A stretch of DNA of 64,000 nucleotides from JBLNDJ01 sp050261515 (GCA_050261515.1 JBLNDJ010000052.1:100784-164783), one strand, 5' to 3'. Positions 30,442-39,379 are shown, numbered from the stretch's first letter. The notes: generated by a model not told the origin, from the letters alone. Made by a program: numbers and translations.

Positions 30442-31196
30442 GACTCCCTCTCCGCATTGCATGCTCAATCGCCGCGCTCGCGTTCGGCGCCGCCGGCGCG
30501 GACCGCACCATTCTCGCCATCGGGGCGCACGCGGGCGATATGGAGAACACCTGCGCCGCCGTGCTCGCCAAACAGAAGAAGCTCGGCGACCGCATCGTCA
30601 TTCTGCACCTGACGCTCGGCGAAGGCGGCAACCCGAAGATGACGCCCGAGGCGTACGGAAACCAGAAGCGCCGCGAAGCGATGGAGGCGGCCAAGGCGCT
30701 CGGCGCCGAGGTCATCTTCGGCCCCTACCGCGACGGCGAGCTCGCTAATGACGACCAGACGCGCCGCTACGTCGCCGGCGTGATCCGGCAGGTGAAGCCG
30801 ACCCACATCCTCACCCACTGGAAGAACAGCATCCACCCGGATCACGCGGCCACGAACGCGATCGTGAGCCACGCGGTTCTGCTCGCCGAACTGGAGAGCA
30901 TCGACACCGGCCACCCGCCATGGCGCGGCATACGGGCCATTCTCTACAACGAGAACTGGGAGGATCCCGAAGGCTTCAAGCCCTACCTCTACGTGGACGT
31001 GACAGGCGAGCTCGACCAGTGGAAGGAGTGCGTCAGGAAGTACGAGTTCATCCGCGGCGGCATCTCGCCGTTTCCGTATCTCGACTACTACGAGGCGCTC
31101 GCCCGCGTTCGCGGAGCCGAGGCCGGTAAACGCTACGCGGTCGCCTTTGAAGTGGACGATTTTTCCAAGCGCCGCGTGATGGACTCGTTGCAGTAG
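30438..31196 (+). CDS. PIG-L/LmbE-family deacetylase, secreted
   Basis: This 252-residue protein has a signal peptide (RLPLRIACSIAALAFGAAGA). The first metal motif, normally AHPDD, reads AHAGDME, keeping the His and the catalytic Asp. The second, HxxH-type motif is HWKNSIHPDHAATN. TRRYVAGVIRQVKPTHIL matches the family core. PIG-L proteins remove acetyl groups from N-acetylglucosaminyl compounds with zinc. It overlaps malQ by four bases, so it belongs to the same transcript. The 3' end overlaps the convergent YdjM-like gene by 64 bases. Confidence 0.88.
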   Translation: MRLPLRIACSIAALAFGAAGADRTILAIGAHAGDMENTCAAVLAKQKKLGDRIVILHLTLGEGGNPKMTPEAYGNQKRREAMEAAKALGAEVIFGPYRDGELANDDQTRRYVAGVIRQVKPTHILTHWKNSIHPDHAATNAIVSHAVLLAELESIDTGHPPWRGIRAILYNENWEDPEGFKPYLYVDVTGELDQWKECVRKYEFIRGGISPFPYLDYYEALARVRGAEAGKRYAVAFEVDDFSKRRVMDSLQ

Positions 31197-31831
31197 CGGT
31201 GGGCATCGAACCACCACGCCCAAAGCGCGAAGATCCACATCGATAGCGCGACAAAGGCCAGCTCGCGGACGCCCGGAGGCGGGGATCCTGAGGCATTGCC
31301 TGTGTAGACCAGCCCGAGGAACGCTGCAAACGCAAAATACGCGTACCGGCCTGTGCGGTCGCGAGGCTTCGTGGTGCGCCCGTAAAGCCACAGGCCCGCC
31401 GCGAACATCGCGGCCTCGACTGCGATCGTCCCCTCCACCGAGTTCCACAGCCCGAGCCCTACGCGCGGGCCGCCGGGGTAAAGCGGCATATCGGGCCGGT
31501 GCGTGAGCGCGTCGAGCGCCCAATGGCTCAGGACCGCGAGCCCGAGCACTACCGCGCCCGCGCGATAACGGCGCCAACTCCAGTACGCGAGCGCCAGCGC
31601 CGCGCCCCATACGGCCGACATCGCCAGGCTGTGCGACCACGGATAGTGATCGAACGCCAGCGGGGCGAACGCGGTGTTGCCAGGCTCGATGCGAACGCGT
31701 TCCCATCCGGCGAGCACGAACACGGGCCAGAGCAGGTCGAGCGCGAGCGGAGCCGCGATGAGCAGACCGAGCGACGTCCGCGGCGCAAGGCGCTTGGCGG
31801 CCAGCCCGACTGCGATATGTCCGATGAACAC
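31133..31831 (-). CDS. Membrane protein, YdjM/DUF457-type metal-dependent hydrolase
   Basis: This 232-residue protein has about six hydrophobic segments. It resembles the YdjM family: an N-terminal GHIAVGLAAKRLAP, DHYPWSHSLAMSAVWG and the family-typical VLSHWALDALTH. His and Asp residues in these blocks probably bind metal on the membrane face; activity is not demonstrated for most members. The GTG start follows directly on the tsaE stop (TGA-GTG), so it is the last gene of the five-gene minus-strand run that starts at 36754. Confidence 0.8.
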   Translation of the reverse strand: MFIGHIAVGLAAKRLAPRTSLGLLIAAPLALDLLWPVFVLAGWERVRIEPGNTAFAPLAFDHYPWSHSLAMSAVWGAALALAYWSWRRYRAGAVVLGLAVLSHWALDALTHRPDMPLYPGGPRVGLGLWNSVEGTIAVEAAMFAAGLWLYGRTTKPRDRTGRYAYFAFAAFLGLVYTGNASGSPPPGVRELAFVALSMWIFALWAWWFDAHRYCNESITRRLEKSSTSKATA

Positions 31832-32251
31832 TCAGCCCTCCTCGACCCGAATTTCCCGTTCGTCGCCGTCGAGCGCGCGCAGGTGGATCTCGATGCGCTC
31901 CGGCGGCCAGACGTGCGCAAAGCGCTCGCCCCACTCCACCAGCACGACCGCATCGCTCTCCATCAGCTCATCGAGCCCGAGCGTGCGCAACTCGCCCGCT
32001 TCCTCGATGCGGTAGAGGTCGATGTGGAACACCCGCCCCTCGCCGTATTCGTGAATCAGCGTGAAGGTCGGGCTCGAGACTTCGGTTGTGTCCGCCGCGC
32101 CCAGCCCCCGGACGATGCCTTTGGCGAGCGTCGTCTTCCCCGCCCCGAGATTGCCGATGAGCAGCACGACCGCGCCGCGCGGCAGGTGTTTCGCGATCGA
32201 CTCGCCCAGCGCGATGGTCTCTTCTTCAGAGCGCGTTCGGTACACAGGCAT
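31832..32251 (-). CDS. tsaE: tRNA threonylcarbamoyladenosine biosynthesis ATPase TsaE
   Basis: This 139-residue P-loop ATPase works with TsaB and TsaD in the last step of t6A37 tRNA modification. Walker A GNLGAGKT is at 33-40; family blocks VSSPTFTLIHEY, FHIDLYRIE, LGLDE and VLVEWGERF follow, the last two around the Walker B and switch residues. It overlaps the 3' end of nnr by 26 bases; the nnr-tsaE neighbourhood is common in bacteria. It abuts the YdjM-like gene without a gap. tsaB and tsaD are not in this window. Confidence 0.97.
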   Translation of the reverse strand: MPVYRTRSEEETIALGESIAKHLPRGAVVLLIGNLGAGKTTLAKGIVRGLGAADTTEVSSPTFTLIHEYGEGRVFHIDLYRIEEAGELRTLGLDELMESDAVVLVEWGERFAHVWPPERIEIHLRALDGDEREIRVEEG

Positions 32252-33722
32252 TCATCGCCGCCGGAAACAATCGAAGCAGGTCTGTCGCAATCAGGCTCTT
32301 CTCGCCCAGCTCCGCCGCGCCGAGCTGGCCGGCCAGCCCGTGTATATAGACGCCCGCGGCCACCGCGCGCTCGACGTCGCGCGGGAACTGCGCCAGGAAT
32401 CCGGCGATCGTTCCGGTCAGGATGTCGCCGGTGCCGCCGGTCGCCATCGCGGGCGTGCCGGTCGGATTGATCCACACGCGGCCGTCCGGGAAGGCGATGA
32501 GCGTGCGATGGCCCTTGAGCACGAGAGTCACATGGCGCTCCATCGCGAAGCCGCGCGCCGTGCCGACGCGATCGGCCTGGACCGCCGCCGTGGCCGTTCC
32601 CGCCAGGCGCGACATTTCGCCCGGATGCGGCGTGAGAATGCGCACGCGCCCCGCGCCGTCGAAATCGCTGCCCGCGAGCGCGTTCAGGCCGTCCGCATCC
32701 ACGATAACCGGCTGCGGCATCTCGCGGAAGATGCGCTGCACCATCCCGGCCGTCTCGGGCGCGGTTCCGAGCCCCGGCCCCACGGCGATCACGTCCTTGC
32801 CCTGCGCGTCGCCGGGCAGCACATCGGTCATCAGTTCGGGCGCGTGCGAAGCGATCACGGGAATCGCGGATTCGTCCGAGGCGACCGTGACCAGCCCCGC
32901 GCCCGCGCGCAGCGCCGCCAGGCCGCACATCGCCGCCGCGCCCGTCTTCCCGCGCGAACCCGCGACCACGAGCACGTGGCCATAGTCGCCCTTGTGCCCC
33001 CAGGGCGCGCGCGGCCGGAACAGGCCGGCGATATCCTCGCATCCAACGAGCGAGAGAAAAATCGACGGGTCGTCGTTGTAAAGCGCGGGCGGGCTTCCGA
33101 TTTGCGTCACGCGCAGCTCGCCCACGCGCTCCGCGTTCGGCCCGAGCACCTGCCCCAGCTTCGGCGCGGTGAACGTCACGGTGCAGTCGGCCCGCACGGT
33201 CTCGCCCGCGCTCTCGGCCGAATCGCTTGCGAGCCCCGACGGGATATCGACGGCGACGATCTTCGCCAGCGGAAAGCCGGTGTTGATCTCGCGGATCCAG
33301 TCGAGCATGCGTCCGGTGGGCGCGCCTTGAATGCCTGTGCCGAGGAGCGCGTCGAGCACGATGGTCGCGTTCCGCGCCTCGGGCCGGATCTCCGAATCGA
33401 CCGGGCATCCGCACGCGACGAGCATGCGGTAGTTCGCGAGCGCGTCGCCCTTGAGCTCTTCGGGCCGCGCGGCGAGCGCGATGTGCAGCGCGCGGGGATG
33501 AACACGGGTGTAGAGCTGCCGCGCGACGACCATCCCGTCGCCGCCGTTGTTCCCCTTGCCGCAAAGGATCGCAATGCGGTGAGAGGCCAGGGGCGCGAAC
33601 CGCTCCGCCAGGAATTCCACCACGCGCGCGCCGGCGTTCTCCATCAAAGTGATGCCGGGGATGCCCAGCTCGATCGTGCGCCGGTCTACTTCGCGCATCT
33701 GTGCTGCCGTCAGAACCTTCAT
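32226..33722 (-). CDS. nnr: Bifunctional NAD(P)H-hydrate epimerase/ADP-dependent dehydratase
   Basis: This 498-residue enzyme repairs hydrated NAD(P)H. The N-terminal epimerase (about 1-215, YjeF_N fold) has MENAGARVVEF, CGKGNNGGDGMVVARQL and LDALLGTGIQG. The C-terminal ribokinase-like dehydratase (about 225-498) has GHVLVVAGSRGKTGAA, AVGPGLG, VDADGLNAL, LTPHPGEMSRL, LKGHRTLIAFPDG and the GTGDILTG-type ATP site (ATGGTGD, catalytic Asp). It is cytoplasmic. The ATG at 33722 starts the conserved MKVLTAAQMREVD block; it lies 5 bases after the phosphatase stop. Confidence 0.97.
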   Translation of the reverse strand: MKVLTAAQMREVDRRTIELGIPGITLMENAGARVVEFLAERFAPLASHRIAILCGKGNNGGDGMVVARQLYTRVHPRALHIALAARPEELKGDALANYRMLVACGCPVDSEIRPEARNATIVLDALLGTGIQGAPTGRMLDWIREINTGFPLAKIVAVDIPSGLASDSAESAGETVRADCTVTFTAPKLGQVLGPNAERVGELRVTQIGSPPALYNDDPSIFLSLVGCEDIAGLFRPRAPWGHKGDYGHVLVVAGSRGKTGAAAMCGLAALRAGAGLVTVASDESAIPVIASHAPELMTDVLPGDAQGKDVIAVGPGLGTAPETAGMVQRIFREMPQPVIVDADGLNALAGSDFDGAGRVRILTPHPGEMSRLAGTATAAVQADRVGTARGFAMERHVTLVLKGHRTLIAFPDGRVWINPTGTPAMATGGTGDILTGTIAGFLAQFPRDVERAVAAGVYIHGLAGQLGAAELGEKSLIATDLLRLFPAAMNACVPNAL

Positions 33723-33727
33723 GTGCC

Positions 33728-35683
33728 TCAGACTCTCCTGGCCAGCAACAGCGTCATGTCGTCCTGAAGCTCGGGCGAGCCGGTCCATTGCTGCACGGAT
33801 TCCATCACCGCGCCGATGATCTTCGAAGATTCGCTCCCCGCGTGCTTGACCACGAGTTCGGAAAGCCGGTCCTCGCCGAACATCTCGCCGAATTCGTTTT
33901 CGGGCTCGGTGACGCCGTCGGTGAAGGCGACCAGCAGATCGCCCGGTTCCAGCCGCACCGAGCTCTCGCCGTACTGCGCGAACGAGAACGCGCCGACCAC
34001 CGTTCCGGTCACGTCGAGCCGCGTGACCTCGCCCCCGCGCACCAGGATCGGCGGCAGGTGCCCCGCGTTCGTGTACGTCAGCAGGCCGGTCACATCGTCA
34101 TAGAGCGCGAAGAAGAACGTCGCGAACTTCTCGGGCGGCGTGAAAGCGAACAGCTGCTGGTTGAGACGCGAGACGAGCGTGGCGCTCGAGAACGGCGCCG
34201 TGTGCCCACCGTCGCCCGCCGCGGCCGCCAGCTCGCGGCCCGCGCGCAGTTGCGTTCGCATCGTGGATTGAACCGTAGCCATCAGCAGCGCGGCCGAGAT
34301 GCCCTTGCCCGCCACATCGCCGATCGCCAGCGCCAGCGACGGCGCATCGAGATTCATGTAGTCGTAGTAGTCGCCCGAAACCAGGCGCGCCGGCAGGCAT
34401 GCCGCCGCCAGTTCCAGCGTGCTCGAGGCCGGCAGGCTTTTCGGAAAGAGCTGGTTCTGCACCTCGCGCGCGATCTCGATCTCCGATTGCAGCCGCTCCT
34501 TTTCCTTGGCCACTTCGACGAGGCGTTCGAGATCCTCCGTCATGCGGTTGAACGAGCGTCCGAGCCCGGCGAGCTGATCGTTGCCCCGCACTTCGATGCG
34601 GTGCGAAAAGTCTCCCGTGCGGATGTGCTCCGTCCCCTGATACAGGTTGTGGACCGCGCCCGTGATGCTGCGGCTCAGCCGCAGGCCGATCACGATCGAG
34701 ACGATCTCGGCGATGAGCAGCACCACGGCCAGCGCCAGGAACCACAGCGCGTACGACGATGCCAGCGTCTCGCCCTGCCGCCACTCGGTCTGCCGCCCGA
34801 AGATCGTCCGAAGCACGGCCGAGTATCGCGTCCGCAGGTAAAGGAAGTCTCTCTCATAGCTGCCCGGCGCCTCCCACACCGCGACCGGCACCAGGCTCAG
34901 CCACGGAACCTCGGCATCCAGCATGTTTTCCGCCGGCGGCACACGGGCCGTCATTGCGCCGCCCTCGGGAAGATCCTCCGCGCCCGCCGCCAGGTTCCGG
35001 TGAAGCTCCATCGCGGCCAGATTCGGGGCCAGCTCCGCGAGCGTCCGCTGCGTCACCGGCGCGGCGATCGTCACCTCCGCCGAACCGTGCACGGCGTGCG
35101 CCCACAGGTACAGCTTCCCCTCGCGGCGGACCAGCCCGCTCGCATCGCCCCATCCGGCGGGCGGCTGGGTCAACGTAGCATCCGCCGGATAGCGCCACGA
35201 GGACTTTCCGTCGTTGATGCTGATTTCAAGCCCCGGATAGCGGTTCCAGAACGCGGGCGCAACCCATCGCGCGTGTATCGCGCGCGCTTCGGGCGCCGTC
35301 CATGCCAGGCCGCGCGCCGGCATCAACATGTCCGACGTCAGCCGCTCCAGTTCGGTCGTGGCCACGTACGCCGCGGCCTGCCCGGCCACGAGCGTGCTTC
35401 CGAACCAGACCAGTATGATCAGCAGAACGATGGGAACGACGGCAATGAACAGGTACGCGACCAGCAGCCGGTAGCGCAGCCGCCAGATCGCTCTCTTCAG
35501 CCCGATGGCCGTCCATTTGAATGCGACGGCAATGGCAAGCCCGACCGCCGCCAGCGTCAGGACGAGGCCCCACCCGCTCCGCGGCGCGAGAACGTTGCAC
35601 ACACCCGCGGCCACGAGCGCGACAAGAAAAATCCTGTCGAGCAGGCCGACGCGGCCAAGAAGCGTTCTCCATCGCGCCGTCAT
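33728..35683 (-). CDS. Membrane HAMP-PP2C (RsbU-like) serine/threonine phosphatase
   Basis: This 651-residue protein has two N-terminal hydrophobic stretches and a third before HAMP. The region between the second and third segments (about 100-290) is probably a periplasmic sensor. A HAMP domain (about 315-370) has the typical LSRSITGAVHNLYQGTEHIRTGD. The C-terminal SpoIIE-type phosphatase includes EIAREVQNQLFPKSLPA, ARLVSGDYYDY (metal site), AIGDVAGKGISAALLMA, TYTNAGHLPPIL, DLLVAFTDGVTEPEN and LQDDMTLLLARRV. Such proteins dephosphorylate anti-anti-sigma factors in partner-switching systems; no STAS or anti-sigma gene is adjacent. It lies 5 bases before nnr and 6 bases after the Gfo/Idh gene. 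Confidence 0.93.
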   Translation of the reverse strand: MTARWRTLLGRVGLLDRIFLVALVAAGVCNVLAPRSGWGLVLTLAAVGLAIAVAFKWTAIGLKRAIWRLRYRLLVAYLFIAVVPIVLLIILVWFGSTLVAGQAAAYVATTELERLTSDMLMPARGLAWTAPEARAIHARWVAPAFWNRYPGLEISINDGKSSWRYPADATLTQPPAGWGDASGLVRREGKLYLWAHAVHGSAEVTIAAPVTQRTLAELAPNLAAMELHRNLAAGAEDLPEGGAMTARVPPAENMLDAEVPWLSLVPVAVWEAPGSYERDFLYLRTRYSAVLRTIFGRQTEWRQGETLASSYALWFLALAVVLLIAEIVSIVIGLRLSRSITGAVHNLYQGTEHIRTGDFSHRIEVRGNDQLAGLGRSFNRMTEDLERLVEVAKEKERLQSEIEIAREVQNQLFPKSLPASSTLELAAACLPARLVSGDYYDYMNLDAPSLALAIGDVAGKGISAALLMATVQSTMRTQLRAGRELAAAAGDGGHTAPFSSATLVSRLNQQLFAFTPPEKFATFFFALYDDVTGLLTYTNAGHLPPILVRGGEVTRLDVTGTVVGAFSFAQYGESSVRLEPGDLLVAFTDGVTEPENEFGEMFGEDRLSELVVKHAGSESSKIIGAVMESVQQWTGSPELQDDMTLLLARRV

Positions 35684-35689
35684 AGCGGC

Positions 35690-36754
35690 TCAGGATGCCA
35701 GCGGATGCGCGCGGTTCGACAGCGGAAACCGGCTGCGCGCGCCGTGCAGTTGTGATTCGTATACCGCGAGCGCCATCTCGAGGGCCCACAGGGCCTCGCG
35801 CCCGCCCGCCTTCGGTTCGCGATTCTGTTCGATGGCCTCCATCAGATCGAGAACGAGCGCCCGGTTGGCGTCGTCCGGAGTGCGGGGAGCGACTGTAAGC
35901 GGCGTCCACGAAGCGCCGGTCCAGTCGGAAGATTCCGAAATCGACACGACAGGATTCGCCATATCCGCCCGGATCGCCAGCACGCCCTTGCTGCCGTATA
36001 GATCGAGTCCCCACCGCTTCCCGCTCACGTCCCCGCTCCGCTTGCTCGCGAAGTATCCCGTGAGCCCGCCCGCGAACCCGTACGCGGCGGCAATCGCGTC
36101 GCCCGCGATCGGCCCCGCGCCCTCTTTGCTCTCGTCGATGTCGCGCCGCTGTATATCCCGGCCGCCCGCGGTGACGCGCCCGAAGCACCACTCCGGATCG
36201 CCGGCGAACTGCCGCATCAAATCGAAGATGTGCGTCCCGAGGATGACGAGATCCTCACCGCCGGCGCGGGCATCTTCCTTCCCGCGCCCGCGCATTTCCA
36301 GCAGGTCCCCGATCGCGCCCGAAGCAACCCGCTGCTTCGCCATCTCGATCAGAGGCGAAATGCGCATCTGGTGAGCGACCGAAAGCTTCGTCCCCGCGCG
36401 AGAGCACGCGGCAAGCATCCGGTCGGCCTCCAAAGGCGTGCGCGAAATCGGCTTGTCCATGTAAATGCCCGCCGCGCGGGCCTCCGCCGCCGCCAGCACC
36501 ATCTCGAGGTGCGTCTCGGGAAAGCGAGTCGCAATCGCGACGATATCCGGCCGCTCCTGCCGGAGCATCTTCTGAAAATCGGAATAGGCCGCCCGGACCC
36601 CCAGCCGCTCCGAAGCCTGCCTCAACCCCTCCGCGTTCTCATCGGCAACCGCGACGACCTCGGTGTTCGGGAGCGTCTTCCAAACCAGATCGAGCCGGTG
36701 CCCATAATTCCCCCGCCCCGTGCGCCCAATCACGCCGACCCGATAATTCCGCAT
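35690..36754 (-). CDS. Gfo/Idh/MocA family oxidoreductase, cytoplasmic
   Basis: This 354-residue protein has no leader, unlike the other family members in this window. The Rossmann start is RVGVIGRTGRGNYGHRL, followed by VVAVADENAEG, VAIATRFPETHLEM, IYMDKPISRTPLEAD (the EKP motif reads DKP) and VAHQMRISPLIEM; the C-terminal domain has GTHIFDLMRQFAG. DKP keeps the catalytic Lys. It is the first gene of a tightly packed minus-strand run with the PP2C phosphatase, nnr, tsaE and YdjM-like genes. A TACAAT hexamer (36767-36772) lies 12 bases before the ATG, and the heptamer palindrome begins 26 bases upstream. Confidence 0.9.
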   Translation of the reverse strand: MRNYRVGVIGRTGRGNYGHRLDLVWKTLPNTEVVAVADENAEGLRQASERLGVRAAYSDFQKMLRQERPDIVAIATRFPETHLEMVLAAAEARAAGIYMDKPISRTPLEADRMLAACSRAGTKLSVAHQMRISPLIEMAKQRVASGAIGDLLEMRGRGKEDARAGGEDLVILGTHIFDLMRQFAGDPEWCFGRVTAGGRDIQRRDIDESKEGAGPIAGDAIAAAYGFAGGLTGYFASKRSGDVSGKRWGLDLYGSKGVLAIRADMANPVVSISESSDWTGASWTPLTVAPRTPDDANRALVLDLMEAIEQNREPKAGGREALWALEMALAVYESQLHGARSRFPLSNRAHPLAS

Positions 36755-36779
36755 CGTCCACGGGGTATTGTATCAAGGC

Positions 36780-36978
36780 AGAAACTAGAAGCTGGAATCT
36801 GGAAGCCGGAAGCCACGCCCCGGCCTTCCGGCTTCTGCCTTCCGGCTTCTGGCTTCCGGCTTCTGGCTTCCGGCTTCTGGCTTCTGCCTTCTGGCTTCTG
36901 GCTTCTGAATTCTGGCTTCTGACTTCTGGCTTCTGAATTCTGGCTTCTGAATTCCAGCTTCCAGCTTCTAGCTTCTCC
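36780..36978. repeat. Palindromic heptamer array (5 inverted + spacer + 22 units)
   Basis: The element reads, on the plus strand, five heptamers of AGAAGCT/GGAAGCC type (36780-36814), a 10-base spacer ACGCCCCGGC (36815-36824) and then 22 heptamers of the complementary type (36825-36978: CTTCTGG, CTTCCGG, CTTCTGA, ATTCTGG variants) without a single indel. The outermost units of the left arm (AGAAACT, AGAAGCT, GGAATCT) pair with the last units of the array. Alternatively, the two GGAAGCC units next to the spacer pair with the first CTTCCGG units. The array fills the gap between the divergent Gfo/Idh and TPR genes. It has no coding features. Confidence 0.95.
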
Positions 36979-37052
36979 GTCTTTGGGTTACACTGAATAA
37001 CGGCCCTGGACGTCGGGGCTCCGGCTACACGTTTGGACCAAGGCAGGCATTT

Positions 37053-38528
37053 TTGATTCGCGGCTTCCTCGCGGTGCTTCTCCCACTCGTTTGCGCGGCG
37101 TCCGGTGTGGCTGCCGAACAGGGCCAGCTCGATTCGAGCCAGGCGCTGTTCACTGTCATGGCTGCCATCAACGCCGCCGGATACGACGCCGACCTCAACT
37201 CGCCCGTCAATTCGCCGCTCCGCGCGGCGGTCCGGCGCGAGATCGCCGCCCGGAACCCGCCCAGCCTGGCCGGGTTGAAAGCCTTTTTCGCCGAGCACCG
37301 GCAAAAGGATTACAGCGCCGATCTGACGCAGTACATCTCCTTCGCGCTCTGCATCGACGGCCCTCCCGGCTTCGCCTACCGCTATCGCCAGAACGAACTG
37401 CCGCCGGACGTCGCCGGCATGGACCGGTTCCGCACGCTGCTCGCGACGTTCTCGAAGGAAGCCAACCTCGAAGAGCTTTGGGCCAAGTCGCAGCCCGCCT
37501 TCGACCAGGCCATCGCGCGCTATCACGCGCCCGCGCTCGCGGCGCTCACCGAGGTCAACGGATACCTCCGCAGCTCCACCAGCGGCGCGCTCGGCACGCG
37601 CTTCCAGGTCTACCTCGATCTGCTCGGCGCGCCCAACCAGGTCCACACACGCAGCTACAAAAACGACTACTTCATCGTCGTCACGCCATCCGAGGAGCCG
37701 CGGGCGGAGGAAATACGCCACGCCTACCTGCACTATCAGGTGGATTCGCTCTCGATCCGCTACGCCGCCGAGCTCGAAAAGAAGCGCAGCCTGATCGACT
37801 ACGCGCAGGGCGCACCCGCGCTCGAGCCCTACTACAAGGACGACTTCGGCCTGCTCGCCACAGAGAGCCTCATCAAGGCGATCGAGGCGCGGCTCGCCCC
37901 GTCCGCCGCGCGCCCGGGGCTCGTCAGCGAGGCGGTGAAGGAAGGCTACATCCTGGCGGCCGCGTTCGCCGATGCACTGCCCGCCTACGAGAAGCAGGAG
38001 CAATCGCTGCGCTTCTACTACCCGGAGATGGTGAAGGCGATCGATCTCAACCGCGAAGTGCAGCGGCTGGACAAAGTCGAGTTCCTGGCCCAAAAGCCCG
38101 CGCGCAAGACGAGAGTCGTTCCGGCCGAGCGTAAAGTGGAGTTGCCGCCCGCCTACAAAACCTTCGAAGAGGCGGAGCGGCTCTACACGGCGCGCGAGCT
38201 CGACAAAGCGAAGGCGCAGTATCAGGCCGTGCTCCAGCAGACGGAAGACAAGCCGCTGCATGCGAAATCTTATTATGGGCTGGCCCGCGTGGCCGTGCTC
38301 CAGAACGATCCGGAAGGCGCGGTGCGGCTGTTCGAGAAGACCCTCGAGTCCTCGCCCGATCCGCAGGTGAAAGCATGGGCGCTGGTGTATCTCGGGCGCC
38401 TCTCGGACGCCTCGGGCGAACGCGAGCAGGCCATAGGACGCTACAAGGAAGCGCTCACGGTCGAAGGAGCGACCAATGCAGCGCGGCAGGCCGCCGAGAA
38501 GGGCCTGGCCGAAGCATTCAGGAAATAA
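37053..38528 (+). CDS. Secreted protein with C-terminal TPR repeats
   Basis: This is a 491-residue protein with a TTG start followed by a signal peptide (RGFLAVLLPLVCAASGVAA). The N-terminal two thirds start with DSSQALFTVMAAINAAGYD and contain YISFALCIDGPPGF and FQVYLDLLGAPNQ, an all-helical region possibly of peptidase-related DUF4932 type, though no metal motif is evident. TPR repeats follow from about residue 370 (YKTFEEAERLYTARELDKAKAQY, AKSYYGLARVAVLQNDPEGAVRL, WALVYLGRLSDASGEREQAI). The next TPR gene starts 19 bases downstream, so the two are co-transcribed. The function is unknown. Confidence 0.8.
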   Translation: MIRGFLAVLLPLVCAASGVAAEQGQLDSSQALFTVMAAINAAGYDADLNSPVNSPLRAAVRREIAARNPPSLAGLKAFFAEHRQKDYSADLTQYISFALCIDGPPGFAYRYRQNELPPDVAGMDRFRTLLATFSKEANLEELWAKSQPAFDQAIARYHAPALAALTEVNGYLRSSTSGALGTRFQVYLDLLGAPNQVHTRSYKNDYFIVVTPSEEPRAEEIRHAYLHYQVDSLSIRYAAELEKKRSLIDYAQGAPALEPYYKDDFGLLATESLIKAIEARLAPSAARPGLVSEAVKEGYILAAAFADALPAYEKQEQSLRFYYPEMVKAIDLNREVQRLDKVEFLAQKPARKTRVVPAERKVELPPAYKTFEEAERLYTARELDKAKAQYQAVLQQTEDKPLHAKSYYGLARVAVLQNDPEGAVRLFEKTLESSPDPQVKAWALVYLGRLSDASGEREQAIGRYKEALTVEGATNAARQAAEKGLAEAFRK

Positions 38529-38547
38529 CCCCGAAGGGAGACAGGAA

Positions 38548-39369
38548 ATGAAACAGGCAATCTTGATTGGGGCGTTGGCTCTTGCGGCCGTGGGCGCCGC
38601 CTACGCGCAAAAAGACCGCAAGCTCAAATCGCAGGAAGAGCAGAAGGCGCTCCAGGCCGTCGTGATGGCCACGACGCCCGACGAGCGCATCACGGCGGGT
38701 GAGGAATTCATCACCAAGTTCCCGAAATCCGACTTCCGCTACCTCGCGCTGTTCTCCGAAGCCCAGTCTTTCCAGGCGAAGAACGATTACGAAAAAATGG
38801 TGATCTACGGCGAGCGGACGCTCGAGTCCGATCCCGATGACGCCACCAAGCTCCAGGCTCAGTTGCTGCTCGCCACCGGCATTGCGCAGCGCACCCGCGA
38901 GTTCGACCTCGATCGCGAAGAGAAGCTCGGCCGCGTCGAGAAGTACGCCAACGGCGCGCTCGACATGCTGAAGACCATCGGAAAGCCGAACCCGAACCTG
39001 CCCGACGACCAGTGGGAATCCTTCAAGGGCCAGATGGCCTCGCAGGCGCATGAGGCGCTCGGACTCGCTTCTCTCGTCCGCAAGAACAACGACCAGGCCA
39101 TCAGCGAGTTCAAGGCAGCGGTCGCTTCGTCCAAGGATCCGGATCCCGCGGCCGAAGTGAGACTCGCGGCGGCTTACAACAAGGCCGGCAAGTACGACGA
39201 GGCGATTCCGATCCTCGACAAGCTGATCGCGAAACCGGACCTGCACCCGACCATCCGGCAGTTCGCGCAAGCCGAGCGCGCCCGCGCCATCCAGGCCAAA
39301 GGCGGCGCGGCCCCCGCGGCTCCGTCTGCCCCCGCCCCCGCACCCGCGGCGCCCGCGCCGAAGCCCTAG
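38548..39369 (+). CDS. Secreted TPR-type protein with Ala/Pro-rich tail
   Basis: This 273-residue protein has a signal peptide (KQAILIGALALAAVGAAYAQ). Helical repeats follow: ERITAGEEFITKFPKSDFRYLALF, YEKMVIYGERTLESDPDD, AHEALGLASLVRKNNDQAISEF and RLAAAYNKAGKYDEAIPILDK. The tail is Ala/Pro low complexity. GGGAG and AGGAA precede the ATG. It forms an operon with the preceding protein, and rnc starts 10 bases downstream. It is probably a periplasmic assembly or scaffold protein; nothing more specific is visible. Confidence 0.82.
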   Translation: MKQAILIGALALAAVGAAYAQKDRKLKSQEEQKALQAVVMATTPDERITAGEEFITKFPKSDFRYLALFSEAQSFQAKNDYEKMVIYGERTLESDPDDATKLQAQLLLATGIAQRTREFDLDREEKLGRVEKYANGALDMLKTIGKPNPNLPDDQWESFKGQMASQAHEALGLASLVRKNNDQAISEFKAAVASSKDPDPAAEVRLAAAYNKAGKYDEAIPILDKLIAKPDLHPTIRQFAQAERARAIQAKGGAAPAAPSAPAPAPAAPAPKP

Positions 39370-39379
39370 TTCCGAATCC

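Noticed and set aside
36780..36978. CRISPR array
   Set aside because: Units are 7 bp without unique spacers, and no cas genes are present.
36639..38261. Long minus-strand frame through the heptamer array
   Set aside because: A 7-bp unit has period 21, so it gives a long repetitive frame free of stops by chance; the rest is antisense to the TPR gene.
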